Positions 34,433 through 38,728 of a DNA stretch of 38,728 nt are shown one piece after another. The notes under the pieces are model-generated. The model did no database searches. It was not told where the DNA came from and saw only the letters and a list, made by a program, of their open reading frames with translations. Positions within the stretch are counted from its first letter, which is position 1; each line of letters starts with the position of its first letter. A program made the translations under genes and the position numbers. The DNA is from Methanobacteriota archaeon (GTDB lineage Archaea; Thermoplasmatota; Thermoplasmata; RBG-16-68-12), in the NCBI GenBank assembly GCA_005878915.1, contig VBML01000058.1:23259-61986 (forward strand). The letters run 5' to 3'.

Positions 34433-35217
34433 CGTACTCCAGCCTGACCGTCGATGGGCGTGCGAGGGCGTACCTTCCGCAGGGACTTGGCAATCCGACC
34501 AAAGAAAAGACCGCCAACGCCACCCAGGAAGTAGGTCACTGCCCGCAGGTCCCCTTTCGCGGCGGAGACGAGCAATCGCAGGACCGAGACGTACCAACTG
34601 AAGGCCACGAGTCGCGGGTTCTCCACTCGGTCGAGATATTCCCACAGTGTTAAGGAGTACTCCATGTAGTTCGACAGCCTGCGGGTGAAGTCCATCCCTC
34701 GTTCGATTTCGTTGGGTTCGAAGCCAACCCCTTCGTAGAGGCCCTCCGTTGGCCCCCCGGTACCCTGCGCCTTCGCGCGAAGCGCCAAGTCCTCGTCTTC
34801 GCCGAGGACAAGGTTCTCGCGGAAGCCGCCAAGTCTCAAGAAGAACTCTCGATTGAAAATGTGTAGGACCTGGGATTCCCGAGCCGTCAACCAGTCGTAC
34901 TTCGTCGCATAGCGATCCATGACCTCCCGATGGAAGGTCGCGTACCCCCAGAGATCGTCGTCCTCGAAAAACACCCAGCCCCCGCGTGCCGCCTGTGCGC
35001 CGAGGTTTCTCGCGCGGCTTCGGTTCGCGTCCGCGTAAATGTACCTCACCCCAAACCGTCGGCACGCTTCCTCGTTTGCCTTCCGGTGAAAGGGATCTTT
35101 CGAACTGTCGACGACAATGATTTCGTCGAACCCGTGGCGGTCCCACACGGGGAGGCGACGACCCAAGTGGTAGCTGCGATCCTTGGTCGGGATCACCAAG
35201 GTGTACGCGTGGGTCAT
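34429..35217 (-). CDS. GT2-family glycosyltransferase (block copy 2 GT2-a, intact)
   Basis: MTHAYTLVIPTKDRSYHLGRRLPVWDRHGFDEIIVVDSS..., ARNLGAQAARGGWVFFEDDDLWGYATFHREVMDRY; start at ATG 35217. Confidence 0.88.
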   Translation of the reverse strand: MTHAYTLVIPTKDRSYHLGRRLPVWDRHGFDEIIVVDSSKDPFHRKANEEACRRFGVRYIYADANRSRARNLGAQAARGGWVFFEDDDLWGYATFHREVMDRYATKYDWLTARESQVLHIFNREFFLRLGGFRENLVLGEDEDLALRAKAQGTGGPTEGLYEGVGFEPNEIERGMDFTRRLSNYMEYSLTLWEYLDRVENPRLVAFSWYVSVLRLLVSAAKGDLRAVTYFLGGVGGLFFGRIAKSLRKVRPRTPIDGQAGVR

Positions 35218-35387
35218 GGAAACTGCCGCGGTGCCATTCCTACTGGAGGAGACGGGGAAGGCTCGCGCGGGCCACTCGCCGACGAACGCCTCTGCTCCGG
35301 ATAATCCTTGCTGGGCCATTCCCAGAATCAGCGCGGAAGAACCTTATTAGAGGGGCCTCATCGTGCGGCGCCTCAGGAGGCCGTGAC

Positions 35388-36845
35388 GTGGTCGCCAGTC
35401 TACGTGGGAGGGCCGCGCGCGGCGCCCTGCACGTCCTCGCCCTGAAGGCCATCGGCACGGTCGTCGGTCGCCTCTCCGAGATTATCCTCCCCCTGTTCCT
35501 GCTCCCGGCGGACCTCGGGGTCTTTGCCCTTGCCGCCTTCTTCTCCGGACTCCTAGCCCTCGGCGGCGAGCTGGGGATGAGTACCGCCCTCGTGAGGTGG
35601 AAGGATCGATTCGCAGAGGCAGCGAACACCGCGTTTGTGCTACGGCTCGCTCTGGCCGTAGCGCTCGTTGGGGGTTCGCTCGCCCTTGGCTGGGGCGCGT
35701 CCCAAATATATGCCGAGCCAAGGTTGACCGGCGCGATCGTCGTCCTCTCCGTTGGCCTTGTGTTCCAGGCAATCGCGATGGTCCCTCGGGTCATCGCCAC
35801 GAGGGATTTGGATTTCCTGAAGGCCGGGGTTCCCGACAGCGCGGGGAAAATCGCCGCCGCAGTGGCAACCATCGGGTTCGCGGTGTTCAGTTTCGCCTAC
35901 TGGAGTCCCATCTACGGGGCGGTGCTAGGACTCGCGTTCGGCGCGGGCCTCCAAGTCGCCTTCTCGAAGTGGAGGCCGCGGCGGGAGTTTCGTCGTGATC
36001 TGGCGAAGGAAATCGTTCGATTCGGGAAGTTCGTCTCTCTCTCCGTCTTTGCCAACTTCATCGGGCACTCGGTCGACGCAGCGATCGTCGGGTTGCTCCT
36101 CGGCGTGTCGTCGCTCGGGTTCTACGCAGTGGCGTACTCATGGGGCGTGTATTTCCCGAGCAACATCTCCTCCGTCCTGGCGGCGATCAGCTACCCCGTC
36201 CTTTCCCATGTGTCGGACTCATCCGAGCGCCTGAAGCGTGTGCTCTCGGAGAACCTTCGATACTTCAGCTACGTTTCCGTCTGCCTCAGCGTCGGTGTCG
36301 CCGTCCTTGCGCCCGTCTTCGTGCTCTCGATCTACGGAGGCGTATGGTCCCCCGCAATCGCACCGATGCGGTTGCTCGCCATCGCGGGACTCCTCCTGGG
36401 ATATGCAGGGATCGCACAGGACGCGCTCCTTGCCAGAGGTCTCTCCCGGACGGTGTCCCTTGTATCGGGTCTCGAAGCGATTTTCTTGCTCGTCCTGTTG
36501 GCCCCGGCCACCCTCTACGGTGGGCTCTTGGGGACGAGTCTCGCGGCCCTCGCCGCGGCGGTCGTCGTCGCGTTCGGCATGTCCCGTGCCGCTGCCCGCG
36601 CCGTGGGGTTGTCTTGGCGGGCGTGGGCAGGAGCTGCCCGAGACGCTCTCATTGCGGGCGTCGTGACCGGGGTCCCTCTCGCGATCCTTACATTCTTCCT
36701 CCCCACGTCCCTTCCGGTGTTGCTTCTTGGGGCGGCGAGTTTTATCGCCGGCTATGTGGGGGTGCTGCAGGTGCTGACCCGAGGGCAGTTCCTGGGGGAA
36801 CTGCGGAACATCCTGCACATGGCCTTGCGGACGCGTCTGGAGTAA
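35388..36845 (+). CDS. Polysaccharide flippase / O-antigen translocase (Wzx-like, MATE/MOP superfamily), intact copy
   Basis: VASLRGRAARGALHVLALKAIGTVVGRLSEIILPLFLLPADLGVFALAAFF...; about 12-14 TM segments; LGFYAVAYSWGVYFPSNISSVLAAISYPVLSHVSDSSERLKRVLSENLRY typical of Wzx. SD-like aggagg upstream of GTG. Confidence 0.9.
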   Translation: MVASLRGRAARGALHVLALKAIGTVVGRLSEIILPLFLLPADLGVFALAAFFSGLLALGGELGMSTALVRWKDRFAEAANTAFVLRLALAVALVGGSLALGWGASQIYAEPRLTGAIVVLSVGLVFQAIAMVPRVIATRDLDFLKAGVPDSAGKIAAAVATIGFAVFSFAYWSPIYGAVLGLAFGAGLQVAFSKWRPRREFRRDLAKEIVRFGKFVSLSVFANFIGHSVDAAIVGLLLGVSSLGFYAVAYSWGVYFPSNISSVLAAISYPVLSHVSDSSERLKRVLSENLRYFSYVSVCLSVGVAVLAPVFVLSIYGGVWSPAIAPMRLLAIAGLLLGYAGIAQDALLARGLSRTVSLVSGLEAIFLLVLLAPATLYGGLLGTSLAALAAAVVVAFGMSRAAARAVGLSWRAWAGAARDALIAGVVTGVPLAILTFFLPTSLPVLLLGAASFIAGYVGVLQVLTRGQFLGELRNILHMALRTRLE

Positions 36846-36950
36846 GGCTGAATGACGAACTCACTGGAGGACAAGGCCAGCCTCGTTACTGGTATCGATT
36901 TCAGGGAGAAAACCTTGTATAAGGTGTAGCAGCGTTCGAGGACTCCCGCG

Positions 36951-37715
36951 ATGCAAACCAGTATCTGCACGACGAACTACAACTGCGCACATGCCCTCGA
37001 GAGGCACCTACAGTCCGTCTTCTCCCAACTCTCCGGATTGGAGTTCGAGTACATCGTCGTCGACAATCACTCGAGGGATGGCAGCTGGGAAATCCTCCGG
37101 AAATGGGCGTCCCGACAACCTGCGATGCGCGTGTTGTCGCGCCGGAGCACGATGGGGGAAGGGCGGCAGATCGCCTTCTCGCACTCGACGGGCGGTCACG
37201 TCATGGTCCTTGACACGGACGTCGTGTACGGCCCCCTCTTCCGTCGTTTTGTTGATGCGTACTTCGCCCGCGATCCGAATCTGTCCGTGCAGGCGATCTT
37301 CTGCGGGATGTTCCCTCGGGATCAGTGGATTCGAGCGGGGGGGCGAAGAAGTCTGAACACGAACGAGGACGTGGATCTTTGGATTCGGATTGCCCGACAG
37401 GGGACGATGCGGTGGTACCCTGTGTTCGTCGGCGAGAACCTCAAGGAGGCGTCCGCCTCCGGGATGGCGGACTACATGTCCAAGCGATACTCCCGAGGCG
37501 AGCGAACGATCCGGCTCCTCAGGAGGGAATGGGACCTGTTCAAGACACGCGACCTCGGGCGAGTTGACCTGGGGAGCCTCATCAACGGCAACATCCTGGA
37601 CCTGGACCTGGGGGTTTCGCCGGGGTCGTGGCCGCAGCAGAGGTCGACGGAAACACGGATCGAGCACTTCCTCGGACTGGCCAGGGAACTAAAGCTCTCC
37701 ATCTTCGCCCAATGA
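36951..37715 (+). CDS. GT2-family glycosyltransferase (block copy 2 GT2-b, intact)
   Basis: MQTSICTTNYNCAHALERHLQSVFSQLSGLEFEYIVVDNHSRDGSWEILRKWA..., GHVMVLDTDVVYGPLF. Confidence 0.92.
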   Translation: MQTSICTTNYNCAHALERHLQSVFSQLSGLEFEYIVVDNHSRDGSWEILRKWASRQPAMRVLSRRSTMGEGRQIAFSHSTGGHVMVLDTDVVYGPLFRRFVDAYFARDPNLSVQAIFCGMFPRDQWIRAGGRRSLNTNEDVDLWIRIARQGTMRWYPVFVGENLKEASASGMADYMSKRYSRGERTIRLLRREWDLFKTRDLGRVDLGSLINGNILDLDLGVSPGSWPQQRSTETRIEHFLGLARELKLSIFAQ

Positions 37716-37774
37716 ACCGTCAGACCCCCTACGATCCCTCCTCGAGGCCGAGCGCATCGCGCGCCCGTAACATC

Positions 37775-38728
37775 TCAAGTCCCTGAAATCCCGCGGAACA
37801 GCTGGAGAATCTTCTCCCGCCGTCGTGCGAGGGGGAACCGATCGACCACTCGCTGGCGAGCGGAAGGACCACGACCGGAGGAGAGAGCCTGGCGGATCGC
37901 GAGTGCCGTTCGTTGGGGGTCGCTGTACGGCACGTAGTAGCCGACATCACCGACGACCTCCGGGATGGCTCCCGCTTTCGTGACGACGGGGACCGCGCCG
38001 CACGCCATCCCTTCCGCGAGGGCCAACCCGAACCCCTCCGCGTACGACACCTGCACGTACACCTTGGCGCGCGCCAACAGGTCCACGAGTTCATTGTCCG
38101 GCAACCAACCTGGAAGCTCCAGGTTAGGAGGGGCCAGTGCCCGGAGCGCATCGACACCGTCGTCGGCGTGTCGGCCGACGAGCACAAAGCGCGTATCGGG
38201 GAGCAGTTGCGCGGCACGGGCGAACGTTTCCAACCCCTTTCGGGCAAGGTTCTGTCTCGTGACGTTCCCGACGGTCACGACGACGTCCTCCTTCGACGCC
38301 GAAGGGCGAAGCCGGTCCACGTCGACGCCGAGGTAGACGATCTCCGGTTCTCGACCGACCAGTTCGCGAATGACCTTCCCGCTCCAGGCCGAGAAGGTCA
38401 GGGGGAGGGTGGCGTACCGGAGGGCGATGCGCGCCCTGAGGTTCGCGCGGGTGTTCCCGACGGCACCGTAGCCGATCTCCGGCATCGAGACGACGTCCCA
38501 GCCGCCGCTCACGACGATTGATGGTCGCCTGAGCAACTTGCCTATGAGCACGGCTCGTGCGGCGTACCCTAGGGCGAACTAAGAGAAGCTCAGGCTTGTC
38601 CGGCGCAAGGCGTGAAAGACCTGGCGGAAGGTAAACTTGCCCGAAACCTGGTGCGCGTCGACCTCGTACTCGGTCTCGAGGATCGAGAGGTCTTGAAGGA
38701 CGAACGGGGAGGGACTGTCGTACAGAAA
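37775..38728 (-). pseudogene. GT4-family glycosyltransferase, block copy 2 GT4-b, interrupted by in-frame TAG; 5' end beyond window
   Basis: ORF 37775..38551 homologous to 28745..29761; manual translation of 38582..38728 gives FLYDSPSPFVLQDLSILETEYEVDAHQVSGKFTFRQVFHALRRTSLSFS* then FALGYAARAVLIGKLL in the same frame; the stop replaces Trp of copy 1 (SFSWFALGYAARAV). Confidence 0.88.

Noticed and set aside
38579-38581. TAG read as pyrrolysine
   Set aside because: The paralogue has Trp (TGG) at this position, a one-base change; no pyl genes are in the window. Nonsense mutation or sequencing error is simpler.
1-38728. tRNA, rRNA or CRISPR loci
   Set aside because: None recognised by reading; a tRNAscan/CRISPR search could not be run, so absence is not proven.

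Overview
This is a GC-rich, probably archaeal window (leaderless-looking genes with TATA-like boxes about 23-30 nt upstream of starts, an AglH-like GPT, no bacterial signatures). It reads as a surface-glycan biosynthesis locus. Left part (1-13.7 kb): five genes matching the complete WbpA/B/E/D/I-type route to a UDP-2,3-diacetamido-2,3-dideoxy-uronic acid, interspersed with an ABC/FtsX exporter, a YHS mini-protein and a large secreted beta-helix protein with a His/Asp tract. Middle (14.1-25.2 kb): an 11-gene co-directional operon with an AglH-like phosphoglycosyltransferase that appears to lack an internal segment, GT4 glycosyltransferases, methyltransferases, polysaccharide deacetylases, a FemAB-like transferase and a multi-TM protein. 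Right part (25.1-38.7 kb): a block of GT4-a / acetyltransferase / GT2-a / flippase / GT2-b / GT4-b is present twice. The two copies have decayed in a complementary way: genes broken in one copy are intact in the other. A separate, much younger 511-bp duplication (7 mismatches) of the start of a GT4 gene at 21.15 kb sits at the left junction of the second block. An AT-richer island (30.25-32.8 kb) separates the copies. The most notable observation is this reciprocal decay together with the mosaic of cassette fragments. It suggests a recombining glycan locus, but assembly and sequencing error must be excluded. No tRNA, rRNA, CRISPR array or transposase was recognised.
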